Positions 44,494-53,131 of a stretch of DNA of 64,000 nucleotides are shown here, piece after piece; within the stretch, counting starts at the first letter, position 1; each line of letters begins with the position of its first letter. A program made the translations under genes and the position numbers. The notes under the pieces were generated by a model. It was given only the letters and a program-made list of their open reading frames with translations, was not told where the DNA came from and made no database searches. The stretch lies in NCBI GenBank assembly GCA_002692965.1, contig NZNC01000025.1:1-64000 (forward strand), in the 5' to 3' direction. Origin of the DNA: Haliea sp. (GTDB lineage Bacteria > Pseudomonadota > Gammaproteobacteria > Pseudomonadales > Halieaceae).

Positions 44494-45327
44494 CTAGCGC
44501 GCCGGGTTGCTGGCGCTGACGATATCCACCGGGTGAACGGGGGTCGGCTGGCCACGGGGGTTGAGCTGGCGGGCCTGCGGAATCATGTTGAGCAGGCGCT
44601 GCTGGCGATTCTCCGGGGCCGGGTGGGTACTCAGGAACTCGGGGGGGCGCTGGTCGCCACCCACACTTCCCATTTTCTCCCACAGGCTGACTGCGGCATC
44701 GGGATCAAAGCCCGCCAGGGTTGCCAGCTGCAGACCGATCTCGTCCGCCTCGGATTCGGCAGTACGGCTGTTGGGCAGCTCCAGGGCCAGTTTGGCCGCC
44801 AGGGCGGCGCCACCCATGGCCAGGTTGGGGTTGTCGGAGGCACTGCCGACGGCGACCACGCCGAGGGTCGTCGCCATAGCCCGGGACATGCGCTCCGCGG
44901 TGTGATTGGCCAGGGCGTGGGCGATCTCGTGGCCCATGATCTGGGCGAATTCAGCGTCGGTCAGCTTCAGCTTTTCGAACAGGCCGGTGTAGACGGCCAT
45001 GCGGCCCCCGGCCATGCACCAGGCATTGACGGTCTCGTCGTCGTCGACCAGGGCGACACTCCAGTTCCAATCGGCGGTGTGGGGATAGCGCTCGATGGCG
45101 GCGCTCACCACGCGCCCGGTGATGGTGGCCACGCGGCTGGCCAGGCGGGGGTCGTCCGCCAGTTTGTCGGCCTCACCCAGCTCGGACACGGTGTTCAGGT
45201 AGGCTGTGCGCGACTGGACGATGGCGGCTTCAGGAGAGACCAGCATCAGCTGGCGGCGCCCGGTCGGGCTGGTGGCGCAGGCGACAACCAGGGTCGCGGT
45301 GATCAACAGCAGGCAGAGTTTTTGCAC
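44494..45327 (-). CDS. M48-family metallopeptidase lipoprotein
   Basis: The 277-residue protein has a lipobox LVVAC at residues 13-17. The zinc motif HEIAHALANH (HExxH) lies near 133 and the third ligand region is SEADEIGLQL near 192. This is the LoiP/BepA-like subgroup of M48, which degrades or helps assemble outer-membrane proteins in the periplasm. No TPR domain is present, in contrast to BepA. It is the last gene of a long minus-strand stretch and converges with the OmpA-like gene 31 bases away. The function in envelope protein quality control is inferred from the family. Confidence 0.9.
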   Translation of the reverse strand: MQKLCLLLITATLVVACATSPTGRRQLMLVSPEAAIVQSRTAYLNTVSELGEADKLADDPRLASRVATITGRVVSAAIERYPHTADWNWSVALVDDDETVNAWCMAGGRMAVYTGLFEKLKLTDAEFAQIMGHEIAHALANHTAERMSRAMATTLGVVAVGSASDNPNLAMGGAALAAKLALELPNSRTAESEADEIGLQLATLAGFDPDAAVSLWEKMGSVGGDQRPPEFLSTHPAPENRQQRLLNMIPQARQLNPRGQPTPVHPVDIVSASNPAR

Positions 45328-45436
45328 GGCGGGCTCCCGGATCCGATCAGTACCCTATTCTAGAGCATTCGGCTGCAGCTGCAGCAAGTCGGGAGGTGGC
45401 GGGTGGCGGCTTTGCCGGTCACCCGCCGGAAACGAC

Positions 45437-46525
45437 TCAGAAAGGCAGGTCGTTGTCGATATTGTGACCGGCGTCTTCCGGCTTGGTCATGCCCTCGGTG
45501 AGCAGCACGCCGTTGACTTCCTCGCGGATCTTCGCCGCCTCTTCGGGGGTGGCGTAGAACTGGGAGTACCACTTGCGGCCGGCGCGGAAAGGACCATCGG
45601 TTTTCAACTGCATGACCTTGATCGCGGGGCGCTTGTGTTTCCATACGTTGAAGTCGGCCGCGAAGGCCTCCAGTGCACCTGCCTGGGCCTGGATCTGTGC
45701 GGCCTTGTCGCCGTGGTTGGCGGGGTTTTGCTGACCTTTGTAGAGCACCGCGTGCCAGCACTTGACCACGCCGTCATCCACCGGGGTGTTGGCAATCAGC
45801 TCGAACATCTCGGCTTCGCCGAAGATCTGCTTGGACAGCAGGACACCCGGGCCGGTGTACCAGGTGGTGGTCTGCAGCTTGGCATTGTAGAGCTGCATTT
45901 CCCCGCCCTGGCGCTGGATGATGATGTGGTCGCGGAATTCGTTGGAGAAATACTCGCAGGGCTGCCCGTGGGTGGGGCCCAGGTGGCGCACGTCGGACAT
46001 GTTGTCGAGGATTTCCTGGGGGTGGATAGCCAGCTCACCCAGGTGGTCCAGCTCCCAGCGTACCCACTGGGGGTCGTCCCACTGCTTGAGGAAGGGGGCC
46101 TCATATTCCGGCTCGCGGCCGTCGGGGTCGAACCAAGCCATGACACAACCCATGCTGTCGACAACCGGGTAGCTGCGGATCGACGCGGATTTCGGGTAGG
46201 GGCCGTCGGAGTAGGGGATGTCGTCCACATCGCCTTCGCAGCTGTAGCGCCAGCCGTGATAGGGGCAGCGAATGGAATCGCCTTCGATCTGTTCGCCGTT
46301 CTTGACGATCATGGCACTGGTGCTGGCGGTCAGGTGCGTGCCCATGTGCGCGCAGTAGGCATCCAGAAGGACCGGCTTGCCGCTCTCGCCGCGATACAGG
46401 GCCAGGTCGCGGCCGAAGAAGCGTACGGCCATCGGACCCTTGTCCAGCTCGGTGCTCTCGGCGACGATAAACCAACCCCGGGGGAAGGTGTTCGGCCCCA
46501 GGTTGTAATCTGCTGCTGTTGCCAT
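45437..46525 (-). CDS. Rieske oxygenase, 3-ketosteroid 9-alpha-hydroxylase (KshA)-like
   Basis: The 362-residue protein has the Rieske cluster in AYCAHMGTHL (Cys58, His60) and IRCPYHGWRY (Cys87, His90), and the mononuclear iron motif in SDVRHLGPTHG (D-x2-H-x4-H). CPYHGWRY followed by DDIPYSDGPYPKSA strongly recalls KshA, the oxygenase of ring B opening in steroid catabolism. The reductase KshB is absent here. The gene stands alone between the antiporter-like gene and the M48 gene. Its similarity to steroid enzymes is recognised from motif layout only; related oxygenases act on other terpenoids. Confidence 0.9.
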   Translation of the reverse strand: MATAADYNLGPNTFPRGWFIVAESTELDKGPMAVRFFGRDLALYRGESGKPVLLDAYCAHMGTHLTASTSAMIVKNGEQIEGDSIRCPYHGWRYSCEGDVDDIPYSDGPYPKSASIRSYPVVDSMGCVMAWFDPDGREPEYEAPFLKQWDDPQWVRWELDHLGELAIHPQEILDNMSDVRHLGPTHGQPCEYFSNEFRDHIIIQRQGGEMQLYNAKLQTTTWYTGPGVLLSKQIFGEAEMFELIANTPVDDGVVKCWHAVLYKGQQNPANHGDKAAQIQAQAGALEAFAADFNVWKHKRPAIKVMQLKTDGPFRAGRKWYSQFYATPEEAAKIREEVNGVLLTEGMTKPEDAGHNIDNDLPF

Positions 46526-46626
46526 ATCTCAGGCCTCCCTTGGTCAAAGAATGCGCGCAGTATAGCTGCCCGGGGCCCCGCAGTGTCCGCCACGGCCCGC
46601 TGGGCAGCAAGCCAGTGCGCGCTGGC

Positions 46627-47952
46627 TCAACTATTTAGCTCGGTATTGTACCCCTCGGGGCGGCTTTCCAGGTTGTCCTGGTGGAAGCGCCGTCCCAGCC
46701 AGATACCCGTGAGTGCCCACAGGCCGGCAATACCCGCGCCGATGCCTGCCATTGCACCCATACCGAGACCCGCGATCTGGGTCAGGCCAGTAAACAGCCA
46801 GGCGTTGAGCATGTCTCCACCCCGATAGACCACAATATCGATCACGGGTTTCGCGCGGTAGCGGGTTTCGGTGTCCACGGCGGTAAACAGCATCTCGCGC
46901 CCCGGGCGGGAAATGGCGTAGTTGCCGGCGCGGCGGACGATCTGGATCAGCACCACGAGACTCAGCAGGGGCAGCGCGGCCAGCACCAGCAGGCCGGCGG
47001 CGAGGAAGACGGGAACGCAGGCGAGGGTGAAGGGCAGCCCGAGCCGTGTGGCGATGCGCCCGGTGGCGAAGGTGGCGACCAGCAGGGTCAGGCTGTTGAC
47101 CGCCAGGTCCATGATGGCCCAGATACGGGTGCGCGCCGCCATGTCGTGGGCTTCCAGCAGGTTTTTCAGCTCGAAATAGACGAAGGAGCTGATCGCGGTG
47201 TAGAGAAAGATGAACAGGGCAATGCCCAGCAGGTAGCGACTGCGCAGGAACAGACTGAAGCCCGCCAAAGGGTTGCCCGCCAGGATGTCCGCCGGGGGTG
47301 TTTGTGGCGCTGTGTCCGCCGTGAGCTCGCGGTCTTTGAGGTATTGCAGCCAGTAGACCAGGGGCAGCGTAGCCAGCAGCAGTGTGGCACCCAGGAGCAA
47401 CAGCGCCTCGGGTCCCAGCCTGACGGCGAGGAGGGTGGTCAGCCCTGGCCCGAGCATGGCGCCGACACTCGCGCCCGCGCCGATAAAGCCGAACAGCCGC
47501 GTCGCCTGCGGCTTGCGCCAGATATCGGCCATGAAGGTCCAGAACACGGAAATATGGAAGAGACTGAAGACGCTGATCCAGACGTAGAAGGCCTGGTTAA
47601 CCAGGTCGCTGCCGCCGAGGTGCTGGCTGGTCAGCCAGAACAGGGCGAAGCTGCCGGCAAAGAAAGCGTAGACCGCTGGCACCAGGTGGCGCAGGTGGAT
47701 GCGCGAAATGGCTGCGCCGTAGAGACTCACCGCGGCCAGGCTGAGCAGAAAGGTCAGGCTCCACAGCAGGCTGACCCGGGCGTCGCTCCAGTCGCTGGCC
47801 ATGGCGTCGCGTACGGGGCGCAGGATGTAATAGGCGCCCATCAGCACCAGTACCAGGCTGAAGGAGGCCAGGGTGGCGCGCAGTTCCGGCGGCCGCACCT
47901 CGCAGGCGGCATTCAAGGCGCGCTGAATCAGGCCCGGGCTCGGCTCCGCCAT
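46627..47952 (-). CDS. NTP/NDP antiporter-like MFS membrane protein
   Basis: The 441-residue protein has about twelve hydrophobic segments. It starts MAEPSPGLIQRALNAACEVRPPEL, with YYILRPVRDAMASDW near residue 42 recalling the ATP:ADP antiporter (TLC/Npt) family, and ISVFSLFHISVFWTFMADIW and FGFIGAGASVGAMLGPG later. In free-living gammaproteobacteria such proteins are not known to exchange ATP; their substrate is unknown. Its ATG lies 4 bases after the aldo/keto reductase stop, so the two are probably one operon. It belongs to a long minus-strand series. Confidence 0.75.
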   Translation of the reverse strand: MAEPSPGLIQRALNAACEVRPPELRATLASFSLVLVLMGAYYILRPVRDAMASDWSDARVSLLWSLTFLLSLAAVSLYGAAISRIHLRHLVPAVYAFFAGSFALFWLTSQHLGGSDLVNQAFYVWISVFSLFHISVFWTFMADIWRKPQATRLFGFIGAGASVGAMLGPGLTTLLAVRLGPEALLLLGATLLLATLPLVYWLQYLKDRELTADTAPQTPPADILAGNPLAGFSLFLRSRYLLGIALFIFLYTAISSFVYFELKNLLEAHDMAARTRIWAIMDLAVNSLTLLVATFATGRIATRLGLPFTLACVPVFLAAGLLVLAALPLLSLVVLIQIVRRAGNYAISRPGREMLFTAVDTETRYRAKPVIDIVVYRGGDMLNAWLFTGLTQIAGLGMGAMAGIGAGIAGLWALTGIWLGRRFHQDNLESRPEGYNTELNS

Positions 47953-47956
47953 GGGG

Positions 47957-48871
47957 TTACAGCGCGTCCCAGGCCTCGAGCATGGCCTGGCGCTGACCCG
48001 CGTCGGGCACTGCCCCGCGATTGGCGCCCATATTGTCCCGCATGTGGTGGACTTTCGAGGTGGCCGGAATGACATTGGTCACCGCGGGGTGGCCGACGAT
48101 GAACTTGAGGAAGAACTGCCCCCAGCTGTCGCAACCCAGCTCACGGGCGATGCCGGGCAGGGGCTTGTCACCGGCCCGGGCAAAGAGCTCGCCGCGCTGG
48201 TAGGGACGGTTGATCATGGTCGCGATACCGCGATCCGCTGCCAGTGGCAGCAGGGCCTTCTCGGCGGTGCGGTTGGCGATGTTGTAGGTGAACTGCACGA
48301 AATCCAGCGGCTCCCGGCGCATGATCTCCAACAGGTCATCGTGAAAACGCCCGTGGGACGTGGTGATGCCAATGTAGCGGACCTTGCCCTCGGCCTTCCA
48401 GGCCTTGAGAGTCGCCAGCTGGGTGCGCCAGTCGGTGAGGTTGTGCACGGCAATCAGGTCGAAGCGCTCGACGGCCATGCGCCGGGCCGAGGCCTGCATC
48501 TGGTCGATGCCTGCCTCGCGCCCTTCGGTCCAGACCTTGGTGGCGGCAAACACCGGCGGTCGCGGCTGCAGTTCGCGCAGGATGTCCCCGACCCGGGATT
48601 CCGCCTCGCCGTACATGGGCGACGAGTCGATGACCTCACCGCCGCCCGCGAAGAAGGCTTCGAGAACCGCGGCCAGCTGTTGCAGGGCTTCGCTCGAGCG
48701 CGGCACATCGAAGGTTTGCGAGGTGCCCATGCCGATCACGGGAATCGCTTCTCCACTGCTCGGGATGGGCCGGGTGATCACTCCCTGTTCGGGATCGGTG
48801 CCGCCAAAGGTCACGGCAGGCAGTGCGGACAATGCCGCGCTGAGTTGAACAAACTGGCGTCGTTTAAGCAT
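47957..48871 (-). CDS. Tat-exported aldo/keto reductase-like protein
   Basis: The 304-residue protein starts MLKRRQFVQLSAALSALPAVTFG, a Tat-type signal (KRRQF followed by a hydrophobic stretch). The body is an aldo/keto reductase: GMGTSQTFD near residue 47, VIDSSPMYGEAESRVG with the catalytic Asp and Tyr, KVWTEG with the Lys, FDLIAVHNL with the His, and IPATSKVHHMRDNM near the C-terminus. It is probably NADPH-dependent, but NADPH is scarce in the periplasm, so a Tat substrate that keeps a folded cofactor is plausible. Substrate unknown. Confidence 0.85.
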   Translation of the reverse strand: MLKRRQFVQLSAALSALPAVTFGGTDPEQGVITRPIPSSGEAIPVIGMGTSQTFDVPRSSEALQQLAAVLEAFFAGGGEVIDSSPMYGEAESRVGDILRELQPRPPVFAATKVWTEGREAGIDQMQASARRMAVERFDLIAVHNLTDWRTQLATLKAWKAEGKVRYIGITTSHGRFHDDLLEIMRREPLDFVQFTYNIANRTAEKALLPLAADRGIATMINRPYQRGELFARAGDKPLPGIARELGCDSWGQFFLKFIVGHPAVTNVIPATSKVHHMRDNMGANRGAVPDAGQRQAMLEAWDAL

Positions 48872-48938
48872 GGCGTGTTCTCCTCTCTCTGGGGCCTACG
48901 CGCGCTTTCGCCAGCCGGATTGGCGGGCTCGCCCCGTC

Positions 48939-49787
48939 TCAGCGCTGGGCCAGGTTTCCGCTGCTGCTCAACAACCACTTGCGCAGGCGGTTGGAGTCAC
49001 CGAAGGGTGTCAGCTTGCCAAAGGAGTTGAGCAGAATGATGGATACCGGCTCTCCCTGGATGGTCGCGCGCATGACCAGGCAGCGCCCGGCCTCGTCCAG
49101 ATAGCCGGTCTTGCTCAACGCGATGTGCCACTGCGCGTTCTTCAGCAGGCGATTGGTGTTGGCGTAGTTCAGTGGGCCGCGATTGGACCAGGGACGTACG
49201 GCGACCCCCTGGGTGGTGCTGGCCTCGGTGATCAGCGGGTAAGCTTCGGCAGCGCGGACCATGAGGGCCAGGTCCCTGGCGGTGGACAGGTTGTCACCGT
49301 GGAGACCCGCGGGGTCGGCGAACTGGCTGTTGCGCATGCCCAGGGCTTCCGCCTTGAGATTCATCGCCTGTACAAAGGCCTTCAGGCCCCCGGGGTAGGT
49401 GCGGCCGAGGGCGTGGGCGGCGCGGTTCTCGGAGGACATCAGGGCCAGCAGAAGCATTTCGCGCCGGGTCAGCGTAGCGCCGTAGTCCAGTCGCGAACCG
49501 GTGAGACGGATCAGGTCGCGGTCTTCCCGGGTGACTGTGATCTTCTCTTCCAGGTCGAGCCCGGCATCCAGGATCACCATGGCAGTCATCAGCTTGGTAA
49601 TCGACGCGATGGGCCGGACGCTGTCGGTATCCTTGCTGTAAATCACGCGTCCCTCGCGGTCCAGTACCAGCGCGGACGCGGAGCGCAGGCCCGGGTCGCC
49701 GCGCAGGCCCTGGAAGCGGCTGTCTGCCGCCAGGGAAAGGGAGCTGGTCAGCAGCAGGGTCAGGCAAAGCAGCAGGCGCGCGGGCAT
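48939..49787 (-). CDS. pbpG: D-alanyl-D-alanine endopeptidase, PbpG (PBP7)-like
   Basis: The 282-residue protein has a signal peptide (MPARLLLCLTLLLTSSLSLAA) and the S11 peptidase set: SITKLM (SxxK nucleophile), SSENRAAH (SxN) and LSKTGYLDEAG (KTG). It cuts D-Ala-meso-diaminopimelate cross-links in peptidoglycan. The start is the ATG at 49785-49787; a TTG nine bases upstream is an alternative. The protein lacks the C-terminal amphipathic anchor seen in PBP5, as expected of PBP7. It lies 64 bases from gpsA on the same strand. Confidence 0.92.
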   Translation of the reverse strand: MPARLLLCLTLLLTSSLSLAADSRFQGLRGDPGLRSASALVLDREGRVIYSKDTDSVRPIASITKLMTAMVILDAGLDLEEKITVTREDRDLIRLTGSRLDYGATLTRREMLLLALMSSENRAAHALGRTYPGGLKAFVQAMNLKAEALGMRNSQFADPAGLHGDNLSTARDLALMVRAAEAYPLITEASTTQGVAVRPWSNRGPLNYANTNRLLKNAQWHIALSKTGYLDEAGRCLVMRATIQGEPVSIILLNSFGKLTPFGDSNRLRKWLLSSSGNLAQR

Positions 49788-49851
49788 GGGCAACAATCCG
49801 TATGACAGGCTGCTGCCATTGTGCCCCAGGGAAGCGGGGGGAGGCCAGTCC

Positions 49852-50856
49852 TCAGCCGGGCTCCGATTCGGCGCCCGCGGAGACCCGCAGCAGGCCGCGA
49901 AAGATCCGCTGCGCCGTGGTTTCGCCGGTCAGGACGCGGTAGACGTCGCTGGTCATCGGCATTTCCACGCCGTGCGCTTCCGCCAGGGCGAGCACGGCGG
50001 GGGCGCTCTTTGCACCTTCGGCGACCATGTACATCTCGGCGCTGATCTCCTCTAGCGTACGGCCGCGCCCGAGTTCCATGCCGACGTGGCGGTTGCGACT
50101 CTGGGGGCTGGTGCAGGTGGCGATCATGTCCCCCATGCCGGCCAGGCCGGCGAAGGTCTCCGCCTGGCCGCCCATGGCGACGCCCAGGCGGGTAATCTCC
50201 GCCAGCCCGCGGGTGATCAGTGCGGCGCGGGTGTTGTCGCCGGCGCCCATGCCATCGCCCATGCCCACGGCGATGGCGATGATGTTTTTCAGTACCCCGC
50301 CCAGCTCGCAGCCGATGACGTCGGTGTTGGTATAGACGCGGAACAGACCACTGGAAAACAGGCCCTGCAATTCGCCCAGGATAATCGCGTCCTGCATCGC
50401 CAGCACGGTCGCCGCCGCCTGCCCGGCCATGATCTCCCGGGCCAGGTTCGGGCCGGTGAGGACGCCGACCGGATGCCCGGGCAGGACCTCGTTGATGATC
50501 TCGGTCATGCGCAGACGCGTGTCCAGCTCCAGCCCCTTGGTGAGGCTGATGACCGGCACCCAGGGGCGGATGTGTTCGCGGGCATCCTCGAGGACTGCGC
50601 GAAAGTTCTGTGAGGGTACGCCCACCACCAGCACGTCGGCACTGGCCGCGGTGGCGGCGATGTCGCTGCTCGCCAGCAGGCGCTCCGGCAGCCGCGCGCC
50701 GGGGAGGTAGGTCTCGTTGGTATGTTGCTGGTTGATTTCCCGCACGGTGTCCGGGTTGCGCGCCCACAGGGTCACCTGTGCGTTGCGGGAAAGCAGCGCC
50801 GCAACCGTGGTTCCCCAGGAGCCGCCCCCCAGCAGGCCGACTGTGAGTGGTTTCAT
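49852..50856 (-). CDS. gpsA: NAD(P)H-dependent glycerol-3-phosphate dehydrogenase
   Basis: The 334-residue GpsA reduces dihydroxyacetone phosphate to sn-glycerol-3-phosphate for phospholipid synthesis. The N-terminal VGLLGGGSWGTTVAALLSRN binds the cofactor; ISLTKGLE, GVLTGPNLAREI, GGVLKNIIAIAVGMGDG (with the catalytic Lys) and GMGDMIATCTSPQSRNRHVG are canonical. It starts at the ATG 2 bases after the stop of the NTF2-like gene. Together with the GlpD-like gene at 12542 the window holds both directions of glycerol-3-phosphate metabolism, but not in one operon. Confidence 0.97.
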   Translation of the reverse strand: MKPLTVGLLGGGSWGTTVAALLSRNAQVTLWARNPDTVREINQQHTNETYLPGARLPERLLASSDIAATAASADVLVVGVPSQNFRAVLEDAREHIRPWVPVISLTKGLELDTRLRMTEIINEVLPGHPVGVLTGPNLAREIMAGQAAATVLAMQDAIILGELQGLFSSGLFRVYTNTDVIGCELGGVLKNIIAIAVGMGDGMGAGDNTRAALITRGLAEITRLGVAMGGQAETFAGLAGMGDMIATCTSPQSRNRHVGMELGRGRTLEEISAEMYMVAEGAKSAPAVLALAEAHGVEMPMTSDVYRVLTGETTAQRIFRGLLRVSAGAESEPG

Positions 50857-50858
50857 AC

Positions 50859-51293
50859 TCACGCGACGTCGATTTCTTCCAGGGTGTTGTAGGGCGCGTC
50901 GGTTTCCCAGTAGCCGCGCAGGGAAAGCAACTTGCCTTCGTCATTGACGTGGTAGGTGAATACCCCGTGAATCTTCTGTACCACCTGCTTGCCGGGACCG
51001 GCGTCAGCGGTCACGGTGAGGTTCACCAGATTGGCGACTTCATTGCCGGCGGCGAAGGATTCCAGGATCTCGATACGAATATCCGCCGGGGCAATGAAAT
51101 TCTCCCAGAAGGCCTCGCGGGCCGCGGGGCCGCGGTGGCCCTTGCCGACCGGGTCGATGTGCGAAACGCCGATGGGGTCTTCGATGATGGCGTCCTCTGC
51201 GTACAGGCCCAGCCAGCCTTCGCGGTTCTTGCTGTGCACGTATTCGCGGGACAGCAGGGCGGCGCGGCGGGCGGGGTGCTCATTCTCGAACAT
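50859..51293 (-). CDS. SnoaL/ketosteroid isomerase-like NTF2 protein
   Basis: The 144-residue protein has the NTF2-like cone: YVHSKNREGWLGLYAEDAIIEDPIG, GHRGPAAREAFWENFIAPADIRIEI, ANLVNLTVTA, KIHGVFTYHVNDEGKLLSLRGYWE. This resembles limonene epoxide hydrolase or delta5-ketosteroid isomerase types, where an acidic pair in the pocket moves a proton. The real reaction is unknown. It lies directly upstream of gpsA and 102 bases after the SCO gene, all on the minus strand. Several such proteins in one region, with KshA-like oxygenases, suggest ring-compound metabolism, an inference only. Confidence 0.82.
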   Translation of the reverse strand: MFENEHPARRAALLSREYVHSKNREGWLGLYAEDAIIEDPIGVSHIDPVGKGHRGPAAREAFWENFIAPADIRIEILESFAAGNEVANLVNLTVTADAGPGKQVVQKIHGVFTYHVNDEGKLLSLRGYWETDAPYNTLEEIDVA

Positions 51294-51395
51294 GGCGTGT
51301 CTCCTTGGGCAGATGCTGGCCGGTTTTGTATGGCTGGCGCGAGTGTAGCGTGATTGAGCGGTTTCGGGGTAGGGCGGATGTGGCGGGCTGCACGC

Positions 51396-52097
51396 TCAAC
51401 CGGACAGGCGTGTGCCGGATCGGGCGGACAGGTAATCGCGCAGGGCGACATAGTCCGCTGCCAGGGTGTCCACATCGAAGGAGGGCAGCCCCGCCCCTGC
51501 CGGGTCGGGCTCGAACACCGCCTGCAGCTCCCCAGCGGGGTTCAGCAGCAACAGGGTCACGCCGTGGAGCACCTGGTAATCACCGCTGTCCAGACCCCCC
51601 GGTGACGCAGGCTCGAGTTCCGCCAGGATGCCCAGACTGCGTTCAAAGGCCCGCTGGCCCGCCAGGTGCCGGGAGGAGGCAGTCAGTCCGCGCAGGCGCT
51701 CATCGAAGAAATCCAGATAGCGGCGCAGGGCTTCCGGCGTGTCCCGGCGGTAGTCGACACTGTAGAAGAGAATGTCCAGGTCCTCGTCATAAGTGAGCGG
51801 GATTCGGCTGCGGAAGCGCATCAGTTCCGCGAGGGTGGCGGGGCAGACATCGGGACAGGAGGTAAAGCCGTAGGTCACCAGTGTCCACTGGCCCCGCAGG
51901 CTGTCGCGGCCGACCTCGTTCCCGGCGGTGTCCAGGAGCGTGAAGGCCTGCAGGGGGCGCGACTCGGGCAGCAGCACGCCCTGGATCTGCGGCGGTGACA
52001 GCGGCCGCCACCACCACAGCAGTGCGGCGACCAGGATAATGCAGGCATTGGCGAGCGCGAAGCCGAGCAGCATGCGCCGCCGTGGCGTCACCGACAT
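51396..52097 (-). CDS. SCO1/SenC copper chaperone
   Basis: The 233-residue protein has one N-terminal membrane anchor (MLLGFALANACIILVAALLWWW) and a thioredoxin-like domain facing the periplasm. The copper-binding CPDVC is in YGFTSCPDVCPATL near residue 80 and the conserved His is in QVLHGVTLLLL near 176. It delivers copper to the CuA site of cytochrome oxidase subunit II. It is the last gene of the oxidase operon, 11 bases after the subunit IV gene. No ctaG or ctaB homologue is in the window. Confidence 0.93.
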   Translation of the reverse strand: MSVTPRRRMLLGFALANACIILVAALLWWWRPLSPPQIQGVLLPESRPLQAFTLLDTAGNEVGRDSLRGQWTLVTYGFTSCPDVCPATLAELMRFRSRIPLTYDEDLDILFYSVDYRRDTPEALRRYLDFFDERLRGLTASSRHLAGQRAFERSLGILAELEPASPGGLDSGDYQVLHGVTLLLLNPAGELQAVFEPDPAGAGLPSFDVDTLAADYVALRDYLSARSGTRLSG

Positions 52098-52108
52098 GGT
52101 CGACCTCC

Positions 52109-52426
52109 TCAGGTGGCGAGAAACTGCATCCGCATCAGGAAGGTGTGGTCGGCTTCAATGGCCATCAGGGCGACCAGGGCCACTATCGCAAGCAGTGGCA
52201 GCAGCAGGACGTACTGCAGCGACAGGCGCTCCCACATGAGGTGCATGAAAATGGCGATGATCAGGCCTGCCTTGAGGAACATGAAGGTCAGGATCAGCGA
52301 CCAGCGCAGCATGCCCTCGAGGTGGAAATAGTCCACCAGGTAGGAGAAGAAACTGAGCACAAACAGCAGCAGCCAGATCTTCAGGTAGATGCCGATGGGG
52401 TGTTGTTGTCCGGTATCGCTTGTCAT
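52109..52426 (-). CDS. cytochrome c oxidase subunit IV family protein
   Basis: The 105-residue protein (ATG 52424-52426, MTSDTGQQHPIGIYLKIWLL) has three hydrophobic helices: IWLLLFVLSFFSYLVDYF, WSLILTFMFLKAGLIIAIFMHLMWE and VLLLPLLAIVALVALMAI. The LKAGLIIAIFMHLMWE block is characteristic of prokaryotic subunit IV (COX4_pro) or CyoD-like proteins, which stabilise the oxidase. It lies 14 bases after the second subunit III gene. A longer frame exists upstream but overlaps that gene and is not real. Confidence 0.9.
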   Translation of the reverse strand: MTSDTGQQHPIGIYLKIWLLLFVLSFFSYLVDYFHLEGMLRWSLILTFMFLKAGLIIAIFMHLMWERLSLQYVLLLPLLAIVALVALMAIEADHTFLMRMQFLAT

Positions 52427-52440
52427 GGCGGTGACCTCCG

Positions 52441-53121
52441 CTACCAGAGATAGAAGAATGCGAAGATGAAGACCCAGACCAGGTCGACGAAGTGCCAGTA
52501 CAGGCCGGCGATCTCGACGATGGCATAACCCTTTTTCTCGTAGTCGCCGCGGGCGACCTTGCGCGCGACGATCGCCAGGTAGATTACGCCGGCGCTCACG
52601 TGCAGGCCGTGGAAACCGGTAATCATGAAGAAGGCGGCGCCGAACTGCTCGGCGCCCCAGGGGTTGGCCCAGGGGCGCACGCCCTCGGAAATCAGTTTGC
52701 TCCACTCGAAGGCCTGCATGCCCACGAAGCTGGCGCCGAGCACTGCCGTGGCGGCGATCAGCATCACGGTGCGCCGACGGTCGCCCCGATAGGCGTAGTT
52801 AACCGCCATGGCCATGGTGCCGGAGCTGGTGATCAGCACGAAGGTCATGATCGCAATCAGCAGCAACGGCATGTAGACGCCGCCGATGGTCAGGGCGAAC
52901 ACTTCACTCACCGGCGGCCAGGCCTCGGTTGCCGCCATGCGCACTTTCATGTAGCCGGTCAGGAAAATACTGAATATGAAGGTGTCCGAGAGCAGGAAGA
53001 TCCACATCATCGCCTTGCCCCAGGGCATGTCGAAGGTCTGCCTGTCGGCCGCCCAGTCGGCCACCATGCCCTTCACCCCGGGCTGTTCGTAGTCGCTGCT
53101 ACTGATCTTTCCGGCGTCCAT
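52441..53121 (-). CDS. cytochrome c oxidase subunit III (copy 2)
   Basis: The 226-residue protein has about five membrane segments, the conserved MWIFLLSDTFIFSIFLTGY, GASFVGMQAFEWSKLI, FFMITGFHGLHVSAGVIYL and YWHFVDLVWVFIFAFFYLW, all typical of heme-copper oxidase subunit III. The FHGLHV and WHFVDLVW motifs carry the conserved His and Asp. It starts 10 bases after the first subunit III gene. Two different subunit III proteins in one operon suggest a two-part subunit III or an alternative oxidase type. Confidence 0.93.
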   Translation of the reverse strand: MDAGKISSSDYEQPGVKGMVADWAADRQTFDMPWGKAMMWIFLLSDTFIFSIFLTGYMKVRMAATEAWPPVSEVFALTIGGVYMPLLLIAIMTFVLITSSGTMAMAVNYAYRGDRRRTVMLIAATAVLGASFVGMQAFEWSKLISEGVRPWANPWGAEQFGAAFFMITGFHGLHVSAGVIYLAIVARKVARGDYEKKGYAIVEIAGLYWHFVDLVWVFIFAFFYLW

Positions 53122-53131
53122 GATGCTGCCC

